Source: Taibaiella sp041660405 (GTDB lineage: Bacteria > Bacteroidota > Bacteroidia > Chitinophagales > Chitinophagaceae). From it: a stretch of 64,000 bases of DNA. Under the pieces are notes generated by a model. It saw nothing but the letters and a program-made list of their open reading frames with translations. It ran no database searches and was not told where the DNA came from. The stretch spans positions 124,001 to 188,000 of the forward strand of contig JBAZWL010000003.1 of assembly GCA_041660405.1 (NCBI GenBank), written 5' to 3'. Position numbers and translations under genes: made by a program. This document shows positions 18,741 through 27,787 of this stretch, piece by piece (the stretch's first letter is position 1; each line of letters begins with the position of its first letter).

Positions 18741-20491
18741 AGAAAATATTACTCCCATTATTTTTTCTGCTTATTTCATCCCTAAATCTTTACGCAATCT
18801 TTCCTACACCAGCCATCAATCAGACCAAATATAGATGGCGTAATGACGATGGAAGTGAGACTACCGCAACATGGAGGGCAGCAGAAAACACAGCGATAAC
18901 GATTGCTGATACCGCTTCTATACTTCGGGCAAGAATAGAATTACAGAACAATTCGGGTGCTGTATATGATATTGATGAATCTCTTGAATATTCTTCTAAT
19001 GGTGGTACTACATGGACAGTAATCACCAATGCGCCTACAAATGCTTTTATTTACCAATCCAGCGCCAATGTTGCGGATGGAGATGCTACTACCAACCAGA
19101 TAAGTACCGGAACTGCCGGGACTTTTGTGGCCGGACGAATTATATCCGCTATTCCGTCTGCTACATCAATGGTTATATCGTCCGGAGAAAAAACTGAATT
19201 TGAGTGGGTAATTAAACCTACAGCCAACCTTTTGCCTATGACTACGTACACCTTTCGTTCGTCAGGTCAAGGCTCAACGCCACTAAATTATCCTACTATT
19301 ACTACTACTTGTGTAAATGTGAGTATACTATCGAAAACGGATAGCTCGATATGTGGTCCCGGTATTGTAGGGCTTAAAGCGAATGGTTCTCCGGGCTCTA
19401 CTGTTAAATGGTATGACGTACCGACTGGTGGTACAGCCCTTGGTACCGGTACAAATTTCACTACACCTTTTCTGACAACAACTAAAATCTATTACGCTGC
19501 GGCTGCTTTGGGAACTACTTGCGAAGGCCCCAGAGTGGCAGTTACCGCTGCAATCAACCCTATACCTGTGGTAAATCTTGGCAGTGATATTACAACATGT
19601 CAGGGCGATCCTGCAACTTTTGACGCCGGTGATTTCACTGCTTATCTCTGGGATAACGGAGTTACTACACAAACAAGAACAGTTACCGCAGCAGGCACAT
19701 ATTATGTGACAGTTACGGGCGCCGGCAATTGTAAAGGAAGCGATACCGTACAATTGTTGAATAACCCTAAGCCCACTGTTAATCTTGGAAATGACACTAT
19801 GATTTGCCCTGGCGCATCAATAACATTAGATGCAGGAAATCCGGGTATGGAGTATGTTTGGGACAATGGTACAACTGGTCAGACACGTACAGTGAATGCA
19901 GCAGGAATATATTCCGTTACGGTCACAAATGAATTTGATTGTTCTGAGTTGGATATGATAAGCATCATTGTTAAAGATATCCCATTGGGGAATATTAATG
20001 CTGTCCATGGCAATCCGGCCACATATACTTTTAATGTTTTAAATCCTATGTATGCCACAGGCTACCTTTGGGATTTTGGTGATGGCTCACCTGAAGCAAG
20101 TGGCATGATGCATCAACATACCTATGCAGCTAATGGCATATATACAGTTAAATTGACACTGGCTGGCGATTGCGGCATTGATGCCGTAAAATACAGAACA
20201 GTTGATGTGTTTGATGCAGGAACTACAGGTATTGGAAATGTTGAAGATAATAATGCTATAGTGCTCTATCCTAATCCTGCGAGAGAGTCTGTTATTATTG
20301 AAAATAAAGCTGACCTTACTTTCAAAGCGGTAGAGGTATTTAATATCCTGGGACAAAAAATCGCGACTGCCCCTGCAATGTCCGGCTCAAAAATTACATT
20401 GAATACTGCTGAATTTGCAAGTGGTATTTATTCTGTAAGAATTGAAACAGACAAAGGTTTCATTGTCCGTAAGTTTGAAGTAAGGAAGTAA
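18737..20491 (+). CDS. Secreted multidomain protein with PKD domain and T9SS type A sorting domain
   Basis: 584 aa. Signal peptide of about 20 residues (MKKILLPLFFLLISSLNLYA). Then a beta-sandwich N-terminal region, an Ig-like unit (GSTVKWYDVPTGGTALGTGT), two tandem repeats sharing VNLG(S/N)D and WDNG-T-TRTV, and a PKD domain with YLWDFGDGSPEASG. The last ~80 residues, YPNPARESVIIENK to FIVRKFEVRK, are a T9SS type A sorting domain, so the protein is likely secreted or surface-attached. Overlaps the upstream Lnt-like gene by 4 nt. Probably an adhesin or matrix protein; no enzymatic domain seen. Confidence 0.88.
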   Translation: MKKILLPLFFLLISSLNLYAIFPTPAINQTKYRWRNDDGSETTATWRAAENTAITIADTASILRARIELQNNSGAVYDIDESLEYSSNGGTTWTVITNAPTNAFIYQSSANVADGDATTNQISTGTAGTFVAGRIISAIPSATSMVISSGEKTEFEWVIKPTANLLPMTTYTFRSSGQGSTPLNYPTITTTCVNVSILSKTDSSICGPGIVGLKANGSPGSTVKWYDVPTGGTALGTGTNFTTPFLTTTKIYYAAAALGTTCEGPRVAVTAAINPIPVVNLGSDITTCQGDPATFDAGDFTAYLWDNGVTTQTRTVTAAGTYYVTVTGAGNCKGSDTVQLLNNPKPTVNLGNDTMICPGASITLDAGNPGMEYVWDNGTTGQTRTVNAAGIYSVTVTNEFDCSELDMISIIVKDIPLGNINAVHGNPATYTFNVLNPMYATGYLWDFGDGSPEASGMMHQHTYAANGIYTVKLTLAGDCGIDAVKYRTVDVFDAGTTGIGNVEDNNAIVLYPNPARESVIIENKADLTFKAVEVFNILGQKIATAPAMSGSKITLNTAEFASGIYSVRIETDKGFIVRKFEVRK

Positions 20492-20520
20492 GTAAAAAAT
20501 AAAAACCGGCGTTATAACTT

Positions 20521-20553
20521 AACTTTCCAAAAGTTCTAAACTTTTGGAAAGTT
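20521..20553. repeat. Intergenic palindrome, AACTTT family copy 2
   Basis: Perfect 13-bp arms, 20521-20533 (AACTTTCCAAAAG) and 20541-20553 (CTTTTGGAAAGTT), loop TTCTAAA. Same design as 14141-14173; both sit just downstream of a + strand operon end. Confidence 0.7.
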
Positions 20554-20582
20554 CTTTTGAGAATTTAGCGAATAACCGTCAA

Positions 20583-20618
20583 AATAGAAGAAGCGCCTTG
20601 CAGGGCGCTTCTTCTATT
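20583..20618. terminator. Bidirectional terminator
   Basis: Perfect 15-bp stem 20583-20597 / 20604-20618 with 6-nt loop TTGCAG, between the convergent T9SS gene and the BFN gene. Confidence 0.85.
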
Positions 20619-20664
20619 CAGTAATAAGATATTGCTCAATGATTTATTCCTTCAGGAAAACTAA

Positions 20665-21282
20665 CTAATTGCCACTCTCTTCCCTATGTTTGATTTCATC
20701 GCGGATGGCAATGGCTTTGATATAGTCTTCACTTTCCAGTACCTGGTGCAATAATTCGTTTAACTCTTCCAGGGTCATCGCCTTCAAGTCTGAATGCTGT
20801 GTATTGTCTGCATCCTGGATCTCTTCATCTTCATCGCCTGGATTTACTACACTCGGAGCACCGGCATTAGGCTGATCCATAAATAAACCGGCAGCTTCCA
20901 GTATATTCTCATAAGTAAATATAGGGCAACCAATGCGTACAGCAAGTGCAAGCGCATCTGAAGTGCGGGAGTCTATTTCTATTATTTCTTTACCATTGGA
21001 ACATACCAACTGGGCAAAGAAAATACCTTCTTCCAATTTATAAATCAGTACTTCTCTAAGTTCTATGTTGAAGGACAACATAAAGTTGTAAAACAGATCG
21101 TGGGTCAATGGCCTGCTGGGTTTGATGCGCTCCAAGGCCACTACAATGGCTTGAGCTTCAAATGCTCCAATTACGATGGGTAAACGACGCAATCCGTTAA
21201 TTTCGCCCAATACGACAGCATAGGAATGAGTTTGGGTTACACTGCTGGATAAGGCTACTATTTCAAGTTCAATTTTTTTCAT
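20665..21282 (-). CDS. Bifunctional nuclease family protein (DUF151) with C-terminal UVR-like motif
   Basis: 205 aa cytoplasmic protein. Residues 1-135 are a DUF151/BFN domain (LPIVIGAFEAQAIVVALE, SRTSDALALAVR are family hallmarks). An acidic linker follows, then MTLEELNELLHQVLESEDY with IKAIAIRDEIKHREE, which resembles the UVR motif of UvrB/UvrC. Family members have been described as nucleases, but the biological role in bacteria is unclear. Upstream of it on the same strand lies parC, 160 nt away. Confidence 0.85.
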   Translation of the reverse strand: MKKIELEIVALSSSVTQTHSYAVVLGEINGLRRLPIVIGAFEAQAIVVALERIKPSRPLTHDLFYNFMLSFNIELREVLIYKLEEGIFFAQLVCSNGKEIIEIDSRTSDALALAVRIGCPIFTYENILEAAGLFMDQPNAGAPSVVNPGDEDEEIQDADNTQHSDLKAMTLEELNELLHQVLESEDYIKAIAIRDEIKHREESGN

Positions 21283-21442
21283 CTGTTATTATATCGCTCC
21301 AAAGTTCAAGCTGTTTGCTCCTTTAAAAAAGCAGCTTTTTCATTGCAAAGTGTGAAGTTAATTGTTGTATTTGAAAACACCAACAAGCACTTGCGAACCT
21401 TTGTTTTATAAAATAAAATTATAATTGCATTATTCTTCTATC

Positions 21443-24010
21443 TTAGAATAGTGTAGGCGCATCATCATTTCCGTCATTATTTTTATGTGGCGGATGTTCT
21501 TCCTTCTGGTTTTTATCTTCTTCAGGTTCAGGCTCTTTTTCTTCAAAAATAATTTCCAGTAAATCTTTATCGCAAAGTTTGTTGCCTACCGCTTTCCATC
21601 CGCTTACACCTACTTTTTCCGCAAGGTCAACAACTTCTTCCCGGGCATCAGATTTTTTCTTTCCTAGTTTTAAAGTTACCACAGGTTCCTGGTCGGTTGT
21701 AACCAACTCCAGTTTGTTTTTCAGGCCTTCTTTTATAAACAGGAATTTGCTTTTTAAAGTCTGCGTTTCAATATGGAACCGTTTTACACTGTACTGGAGT
21801 TTATCAGCATCATAGTACACTGCAGTGATTACCCTTTCAGGATCAAATTTCTCTATCCGGACAATTTGAGCTACCTCGTAACGATTACCCAGATCAAAAT
21901 CTGTTAATTCATAATGCCCGTCTTTGTAGAAAACAAGAATACGGTCTTCCTGTTCAAAACTGCCCAGCAATTTACCATATCCATCCGTGTTTAACCTGCC
22001 TACCTGGTTATCATACCATATTTTGGGTGCAGATAAAGTGCTGCGTCCTTGTTCTTTAAACTTAATTTGCCGAACAGGATATTTAGTAACCTGGTTGCCT
22101 TGTGAGCTACGGCCTTTAATGATCAGTTCTTCAAAATAAAAATCAAAAACCTTTACCCGGGCCGTACTTCCCGGAGAAAGGGTAACATTTACTACTTCAG
22201 CTTCACCATTGGCATTTGCCGTGAAGTACATTACTTTACTGCCTTTATTGCCTTTGGTCAGATCGTATTCTTTATCACGGGTAATACCGGTTACGTTAAA
22301 ACGTTTGGCATAAACCACACCACTGCTGCCATCCATGTACATCATATTGTACGTGGTGCGTTCATCATTCTTCTTGAATACATCAACATGAATGATGTCC
22401 TTACCCACAAAGGTTTTATCTGCAACTTTGGTTACAATCATAGTACCATCTTTACGGAAAACGATAATGTTGTCGATATCAGAACAGTCGCACACAAATT
22501 CATCCTTCTTCAATCCTGTTCCAATAAAGCCTTCCTTCCAGTTTACATAAAGCTTGGCATTGGCAATAGCCACTTTGTTGGCCTGTATGGTATCAAATAT
22601 CTTGATTTCGGTCAGGCGTTCTTTGCCTTTGCCGTATTTCTTCAACAGGTTTTCATAATAGGCAATAGCAAAATCATTGAGGAATTCAATGTGGTGCTTT
22701 GTTTGCGCGATATTATCTTCCGTAGCTTTAATGTGTTCGTCTGCTTTGAAAGAATCGAACTTAGAAATACGCTTGATCCTGATTTCAGTAAGTTTTACAA
22801 TATCTTCTTGTACAATTTCCCTGCGGAATAGTTTTTTGTAAGGCTTCAAACCTTTATCTATAGCGGAAAGTACACCTTCCCAGGTTGTTTCTTCTTCAAT
22901 GTCGCGGTAAATACGCTTTTCAATAAATATTTTTTCGAGAGAAGAATAATGCCAATCATCTTCAAGCTCTTTTAGTTTTATTTCCAGTTCACGCTTCAGT
23001 AATCCTTTTGTATGATCAACGGAATGTTTCAGCAACTCGCTTGCACCAACAAAATTTGGTTTATCTGCTACGATGATACAGGCATTAGGTGAAATAGAAA
23101 TTTCACAATCGGTAAAGGCATATAAAGCATCAATCGTCTGGTCGCTGGAAACGCCGGGAGCCAGTTGGACCGATAGTTCTACATCTTTAGCTGTATTATC
23201 AACAATACTTTTGATCTTGATCTTTCCACTGTCATTCGCCTTCAATATACTATCGATCAACTGTTGCGTAGTTACGCCATAAGGCACCGATTTAATGAGC
23301 AGGGTTTTCTTATCAAACTCTTCAATCTGAACACGTACCCTTACCTTGCCACCACGATTACCATCATTGTAATTGCTTACATCAATCATACCGCCAGTTT
23401 GGAAATCAGGGAAAAGTTCAAACTTTTTTCCTTTGAGTTGCTTGATTGCAGCATCTATGATCTCGCAAAAATTATGCGGTAATATTTTGGTAGAAAGACC
23501 AACAGCAATACCTTCAGCACCTTGCACAAGGAGCAATGGGAATTTCATAGGCAGGGTTACCGGCTCGTTTTTACGGCCATCGTAACTAAGCTGCCAATCA
23601 GTTGTTTTGCCATTAAAGGCTACGTCCAATGCAAACTTGGATAAACGCGCTTCAATATAACGGGCTGCTGCAGCACTGTCGCCGGTACGTACATCGCCCC
23701 AGTTACCTTGCATATCAATCATCAGGTCTTTTTGCCCCAGGTTGGTAATGGCATCACCAATGGAAGCATCGCCATGCGGATGGTACTGCATGGTTTGGCC
23801 AATGATATTAGCTACTTTATTATAGCGCCCGTCATCCATTTCCTTCATAGCATGGAAAATACGGCGCTGCACGGGTTTCAATCCATCCTCTATAGCCGGA
23901 ACGGCCCTTTCAAGTATCACATAACTTGCATATTCCAGAAACCAGCTTTCATACATTTTATTAATGGATGCTGCACTGTGTTCTTCGTGTTCGAGTTCCT
24001 GTTCGGTCAT
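21443..24010 (-). CDS. parC: DNA topoisomerase IV subunit A (ParC-type)
   Basis: Type IIA topoisomerase breakage-reunion subunit, 855 aa. Catalytic Tyr118 in AAARYIEARLSKFA; winged-helix segment AIEDGLKPVQRRI; QRDR segment YHPHGDASIGD. The residue equivalent to GyrA Ser83 is Ala82, which fits the ParC class common in Bacteroidota, as does the large C-terminal beta-pinwheel region without a clear GyrA box. The extreme C-terminus is an acidic low-complexity tail. parE is not adjacent. Acts with ParE to decatenate chromosomes. Confidence 0.9.
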   Translation of the reverse strand: MTEQELEHEEHSAASINKMYESWFLEYASYVILERAVPAIEDGLKPVQRRIFHAMKEMDDGRYNKVANIIGQTMQYHPHGDASIGDAITNLGQKDLMIDMQGNWGDVRTGDSAAAARYIEARLSKFALDVAFNGKTTDWQLSYDGRKNEPVTLPMKFPLLLVQGAEGIAVGLSTKILPHNFCEIIDAAIKQLKGKKFELFPDFQTGGMIDVSNYNDGNRGGKVRVRVQIEEFDKKTLLIKSVPYGVTTQQLIDSILKANDSGKIKIKSIVDNTAKDVELSVQLAPGVSSDQTIDALYAFTDCEISISPNACIIVADKPNFVGASELLKHSVDHTKGLLKRELEIKLKELEDDWHYSSLEKIFIEKRIYRDIEEETTWEGVLSAIDKGLKPYKKLFRREIVQEDIVKLTEIRIKRISKFDSFKADEHIKATEDNIAQTKHHIEFLNDFAIAYYENLLKKYGKGKERLTEIKIFDTIQANKVAIANAKLYVNWKEGFIGTGLKKDEFVCDCSDIDNIIVFRKDGTMIVTKVADKTFVGKDIIHVDVFKKNDERTTYNMMYMDGSSGVVYAKRFNVTGITRDKEYDLTKGNKGSKVMYFTANANGEAEVVNVTLSPGSTARVKVFDFYFEELIIKGRSSQGNQVTKYPVRQIKFKEQGRSTLSAPKIWYDNQVGRLNTDGYGKLLGSFEQEDRILVFYKDGHYELTDFDLGNRYEVAQIVRIEKFDPERVITAVYYDADKLQYSVKRFHIETQTLKSKFLFIKEGLKNKLELVTTDQEPVVTLKLGKKKSDAREEVVDLAEKVGVSGWKAVGNKLCDKDLLEIIFEEKEPEPEEDKNQKEEHPPHKNNDGNDDAPTLF

Positions 24011-24101
24011 TTATGGGGTAATATTTTTTTAGAATGCGGCTGCAAAAATACGAAAATGGCGGGACAGGTTATAGTAAGAAAAAGAGTTTCGAGAATAAAT
24101 A

Positions 24102-24764
24102 TTACGGATTATTTAAATGTTGTATCAGTAAAGCTGTAATTTCTTCTTTCCTTGTTAGCAACATATTGTGCGTGCCATTTATTATTGGTACTGCATTTCT
24201 AATATTCCGGTATGGAAACATGGCATCTTTAGTGCCGTGGATATGAATAATATCTTTTCTGTAATCCCTTTTGCCGTTCCACTTAACTATAGCATTTACA
24301 CACCAGTAAAGGAAATCAGGTGGGTTGTTTTTAGCCATTTGAATTACCGTTTTTCTTACACCTGGCGTTTTATTGATTTCTTTAATAAAACGGCTTCCAT
24401 ATTGTACTCCGGCAATAAATCCCTTTCCGGGTAACAATTTATGAAGGCTGGAGTATCTCAATTGCCGAAGCCGCCAGGGCATTTCTTCCCGGCATTTTAC
24501 AGAGGAAATCAATATGATCTTTTCCGGATGAATATTTTTAACCAACTCCATAGTGATAATGCCACCCATGGAATTGGCTACAATATTAAAAGGGTTAGCG
24601 GTATCAATAAGCGGGATGAATTTGCGGGCATAAGTAGCGATATTATCTCCCTTGTCATGTTGTGGAAATGGAAGATAAACAGCATTGGGAATTTTCTTTA
24701 ACGGATAATCATAGAGATGAATATCAGTAGCAATACCGCCAATAAAATAAGTAGTGGTCGCCAT
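24102..24764 (-). CDS. Alpha/beta hydrolase
   Basis: 220 aa, cytoplasmic. Nucleophile elbow IVANSMGGIITMEL (Ser about residue 65), candidate acid in IHGTKDAMFPYRN, and His in INGTHNMLLT near the C-terminus: a complete Ser-Asp-His set. Substrate unknown. Lies 5 nt after a padR gene on the same strand, so the two form an operon and the hydrolase may be under PadR control. Confidence 0.8.
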   Translation of the reverse strand: MATTTYFIGGIATDIHLYDYPLKKIPNAVYLPFPQHDKGDNIATYARKFIPLIDTANPFNIVANSMGGIITMELVKNIHPEKIILISSVKCREEMPWRLRQLRYSSLHKLLPGKGFIAGVQYGSRFIKEINKTPGVRKTVIQMAKNNPPDFLYWCVNAIVKWNGKRDYRKDIIHIHGTKDAMFPYRNIRNAVPIINGTHNMLLTRKEEITALLIQHLNNP

Positions 24765-24769
24765 TGCCG

Positions 24770-25105
24770 TTAACCTTTCACTTTATATTTAAGAATTTTC
24801 TGCAAAGCGCTCATGGCTTCCTGTAAAGCTTCTACTTGCTGGACAGTTTCTTTTTTGCCTTTGCGGTTTAACTTGTAATACTTACGTAACCTGCCCTCTA
24901 TTATTTCGCTTTCTGTTTCCACCAGGCCGGCTTCTTCCAGTTTATGCAATGCAGGATATAATGCAGCTTCAGTGATCTGCGTTTTGCCTTTACTACCATC
25001 AAGCACCGCTTTGGTAATTTCATAGCCATACATACGGCCATTGTTTTGCAGCAACTGTAGTATTACTATAGATAAACTTCCTTTTATGATTTTACCGGCT
25101 TCCAT
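24770..25105 (-). CDS. PadR family transcriptional regulator
   Basis: 111 aa winged-helix repressor. Core LSIVILQLLQNNGRMYGYEI and ALYPALHKLEEAGLVETE are typical of PadR N-terminal domains, followed by GRLRKYYKLNRKGKKE in the wing and a short C-terminal helix. Start chosen at ATG 25105: the longer TTG start at 25114 overlaps a -7 box. Preceded by a palindrome overlapping the promoter, consistent with autoregulation. Downstream partner is the alpha/beta hydrolase. Confidence 0.88.
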   Translation of the reverse strand: MEAGKIIKGSLSIVILQLLQNNGRMYGYEITKAVLDGSKGKTQITEAALYPALHKLEEAGLVETESEIIEGRLRKYYKLNRKGKKETVQQVEALQEAMSALQKILKYKVKG

Positions 25106-25111
25106 TGCTTT

Positions 25112-25151
25112 CAAAAGTAAAGAAAAAACATTACCTAATAAAGTTAGGTAA
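25112..25151 (-). promoter_or_regulatory. padR promoter with overlapping palindromic operator
   Basis: On the minus strand: -33-like TTTA (25142-25139), 19 nt, -7 box TACTTTTG (25119-25112), then ATG 6 nt later. A perfect 8-bp inverted repeat TTACCTAA-5nt-TTAGGTAA at 25131-25151 covers the -33 side. Inferred PadR autorepression site. Confidence 0.6.
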
Positions 25152-25153
25152 CA

Positions 25154-25879
25154 CTAATCTTGTTGCCATATTTCCCAGGCGGCTTCAGCCTGGCCTATCA
25201 GCATTTCATAGCCGTTCTTTATACTGGAACCATATTCCTTCCCTTTCTGAAGAAATAATGTTTCTTCCGGATGGTATATCAGGTCGTACAATAAATGTTC
25301 TGCAGACAGGAAAGTATAAGGAATGTCAGGACAGGCGTTTTCATGTGGCACCATGCCTAGAGGTGTAGTATTAATGATCAGCTTATGATCTTCAATAATA
25401 GTTTTATTTAGATCGGAGTAAGATAGCTGGCCTTCTTTCTTATTTCGGGAAACAAACTGATAGTTTATGTTTATTTTCTTCAAAGCATAAGCTACAGCTT
25501 TGGAAGCCCCACCCGTTCCCAATATCAACGCTTTATTATGTTGGGGTTTTAGTAATGGCTTTAAAGAATTGATGAAGCCAATAGTATCGGTATTATAGCC
25601 TTTGAGTTTACCGTTTTTTATACTGATAGTATTTACTGCCCCTATTTGTTGGGCGGTATCATCCAGTTCATCAAGCAGGGCTATTATCTCTTGTTTGTAT
25701 GGTATGGTTACATTCATTCCTTTCAGGTCTGGGTGCCTCTCCAATACCTGTTTCAGGTCATCTATCTTATTTAAGGGGAATTTCTCATAAGTATCATGAA
25801 TACCCTGTTCTTCAAATTTTTTATTGAAATAGCCAGGAGAAAAAGTTTGTAAAAGTGGGTAACCGATAATGCCGTACAT
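25154..25879 (-). CDS. aroE: Shikimate dehydrogenase
   Basis: NADPH-dependent reduction of 3-dehydroshikimate in aromatic amino acid biosynthesis. 241 aa, slightly short for AroE (about 270). Substrate site SPGYFNKKF near the N-terminus, catalytic Lys in NVTIPYKQE, catalytic Asp in YNTDTIGF, nucleotide loop LGTGGASKAVAYAL, and C-terminal GYEMLIGQAEAAWEIW. The start is ATG at 25879, right at the first strand (MYGIIGYPL). Confidence 0.93.
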   Translation of the reverse strand: MYGIIGYPLLQTFSPGYFNKKFEEQGIHDTYEKFPLNKIDDLKQVLERHPDLKGMNVTIPYKQEIIALLDELDDTAQQIGAVNTISIKNGKLKGYNTDTIGFINSLKPLLKPQHNKALILGTGGASKAVAYALKKININYQFVSRNKKEGQLSYSDLNKTIIEDHKLIINTTPLGMVPHENACPDIPYTFLSAEHLLYDLIYHPEETLFLQKGKEYGSSIKNGYEMLIGQAEAAWEIWQQD

Positions 25880-25915
25880 AAGCTGCTGATTAATTGTAAA
25901 ATAGAGAACAGATCG

Positions 25916-26701
25916 TTACATACTACCTGTTCTTCCCCCATCCACCGGAATGTTTACTCCATTGATGTAAGCCGCCGCAGGTGTGGCCAGGAATGCAGCT
26001 GCAGCAGCTATTTCCTCTGGTTTTCCAAAGCGTTTCATTGGAATCTCTTCTATCATTTCCTGTTCTACATCATCGGTGGAAGAACCTGTTTTTGTAGCCT
26101 TATTGTTTACAATAGTTTCCAGTCTTGCAGTGGCTGTTGCTCCGGGCAAAATGTTATTTACGGTAATGCCAAAAGCCCCCAACTCATTAGCCATCGTCTT
26201 AGACCAGGAAGCCACAGCTCCGCGTATGGTGTTGCTTACGCCCAAGCCTTTCAAAGGAATTTTTACCGAAGTGGAAATCACATTGATGATACGCCCATAA
26301 TTATCTGCTTTCATGCCTGGTATTGCCAGTTGAGTTAGCAGTTGATTGCAGATAAGGTGCTGTTGGAAAGTATTCAAAAAGGCCTCTGGTGTGGCTTCTG
26401 TAATAGGGCCACCAGCAGGGCCTCCGCTGTTATTGATCAGGATATGGATATTGTGGTTTTGCACATAAGCAGAGACCACATCTTTTACCTGGTTATAGTT
26501 ACTGTAATCCGCTACAAGATAATCATGTTGTTGACCCTTGGATATATCTAAAGCAGTAACTGCTTTTTTTAAAGATTCTTCATTACGTGCGATAAGGGTA
26601 CATGTCGCACCCAGCAAAGCAAGTTCTTGTGCTATGGCCAATCCTATACCTTGTGTGCTGCCGCCCACCAACGCGTGTTTGCCTTCTAATGATAATTGCA
26701 T
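25916..26701 (-). CDS. SDR family oxidoreductase lacking the canonical YxxxK
   Basis: 261 aa Rossmann-fold protein. Cofactor loop GGSTQGIGLAIAQ, NNSGG in place of NNAG, and C-terminal NGVNIPVDGGRTGSM. At the position of the catalytic Tyr-x-x-x-Lys it has SNTIRGAVASW, so the usual acid/base pair is replaced; a known divergent SDR group has this S/N-x-x-R pattern. Activity therefore uncertain. The ATG at 26701 is preferred to the upstream 26722 start because the first core residue follows it closely. Confidence 0.82.
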   Translation of the reverse strand: MQLSLEGKHALVGGSTQGIGLAIAQELALLGATCTLIARNEESLKKAVTALDISKGQQHDYLVADYSNYNQVKDVVSAYVQNHNIHILINNSGGPAGGPITEATPEAFLNTFQQHLICNQLLTQLAIPGMKADNYGRIINVISTSVKIPLKGLGVSNTIRGAVASWSKTMANELGAFGITVNNILPGATATARLETIVNNKATKTGSSTDDVEQEMIEEIPMKRFGKPEEIAAAAAFLATPAAAYINGVNIPVDGGRTGSM

Positions 26702-26751
26702 AGTTATGTTTTTACGGTGCAAATATACATCCTAAGGTTACACGCCGGATT

Positions 26752-27777
26752 TTATACCAGAATACTACTTCCCGGATCGAGGCCGGCAATATATTGATTC
26801 ATACTATTCACACCTTTTGTTACCATGCCTTTCATTTCGGCAGGATCAAATGTAAGTCCACCAGGTCCGCCGCCAAGATAGCCATCAGGGCGGATAATGT
26901 GCAGGTTTACACTACGTTTATTACTGAATGGATTTCCCGGTACGGTTAGCAATTCTTCAATCTTATTTTCCGGTATGCCGTGTTGTTTCATATTGGCTCT
27001 TACCTCATCCATGTAATTCAGGGCTTTGTTATATAGCAATGGTATTACGGAGTCATTTTCACCTACATCTTCAGTGAAAATTTCAATAGTGCGCATAAGG
27101 ATATCTGGCACACTGGTATATCTTTTTTCGACAGGTGTATGTTCCTCTCCTGAAAGAAGAATTACAAATACTTCATCGGCTCCTTGCTCTATGGCCAGTT
27201 GAATACCGGCATATTCCCTTACACCACCATCTACATATTGACGTACTGGTGTAGCACCTGGAATAACCTCTATCGGCGTCATAAATACAGGCTGACAAGC
27301 AGAGGCCATAACGGCCCGCCTGAAATGATCGGCCTTAGTAACCGGGACCACATGGTGATCTGTAGGTAATGTTAGTTTTTTAGAAGAAAAATATACAGCC
27401 TCTGCTGTTTGCAAGCAAGTGGTAGCCAGCAACACACTATACGGCCTGGATGCAAGATCAGTAAAGAAAGCATCTGTATAATATTGCTGCATTAATTTAG
27501 CCAAAGGTTCCACGCCAAATATACTGTCAGCAGTCAGGAAGCGGTTGCCAACATTATGCGTAGTGATGACATTGTCTGTTTTAACGGTTGTATATAGTTG
27601 TTCCAGCAGCTTAATATCTTTTACAGTAGCCAATGGAGCAATGAGGGCACCGGTACTGGTACCGATAAGTATATCAAATTTGAGATCAGGATTGCGCTGA
27701 TACATAGCTTTCAGCGCACCTACGGCAAAAGCTCCCTTAGAGCCGCCGCCACTAATGACTAATGCGGTTTTTGACAT
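26752..27777 (-). CDS. Patatin-like phospholipase
   Basis: 341 aa. Oxyanion loop SGGGSKGAFAVGAL, nucleophile GTSTGAL (GxSxG), and catalytic Asp in DGGVREY: the Ser-Asp dyad of patatins is intact. No signal peptide, so probably a cytoplasmic lipid acyl hydrolase. Ten nt downstream of a predicted outer membrane protein gene, with which it likely forms an operon. Confidence 0.9.
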   Translation of the reverse strand: MSKTALVISGGGSKGAFAVGALKAMYQRNPDLKFDILIGTSTGALIAPLATVKDIKLLEQLYTTVKTDNVITTHNVGNRFLTADSIFGVEPLAKLMQQYYTDAFFTDLASRPYSVLLATTCLQTAEAVYFSSKKLTLPTDHHVVPVTKADHFRRAVMASACQPVFMTPIEVIPGATPVRQYVDGGVREYAGIQLAIEQGADEVFVILLSGEEHTPVEKRYTSVPDILMRTIEIFTEDVGENDSVIPLLYNKALNYMDEVRANMKQHGIPENKIEELLTVPGNPFSNKRSVNLHIIRPDGYLGGGPGGLTFDPAEMKGMVTKGVNSMNQYIAGLDPGSSILV

Positions 27778-27787
27778 GATAATGGGT

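Noticed and set aside
22388..24246. Plus-strand ORFs over parC (147 aa, 143 aa and others)
   Set aside because: Antisense of a conserved topoisomerase gene, no independent support.
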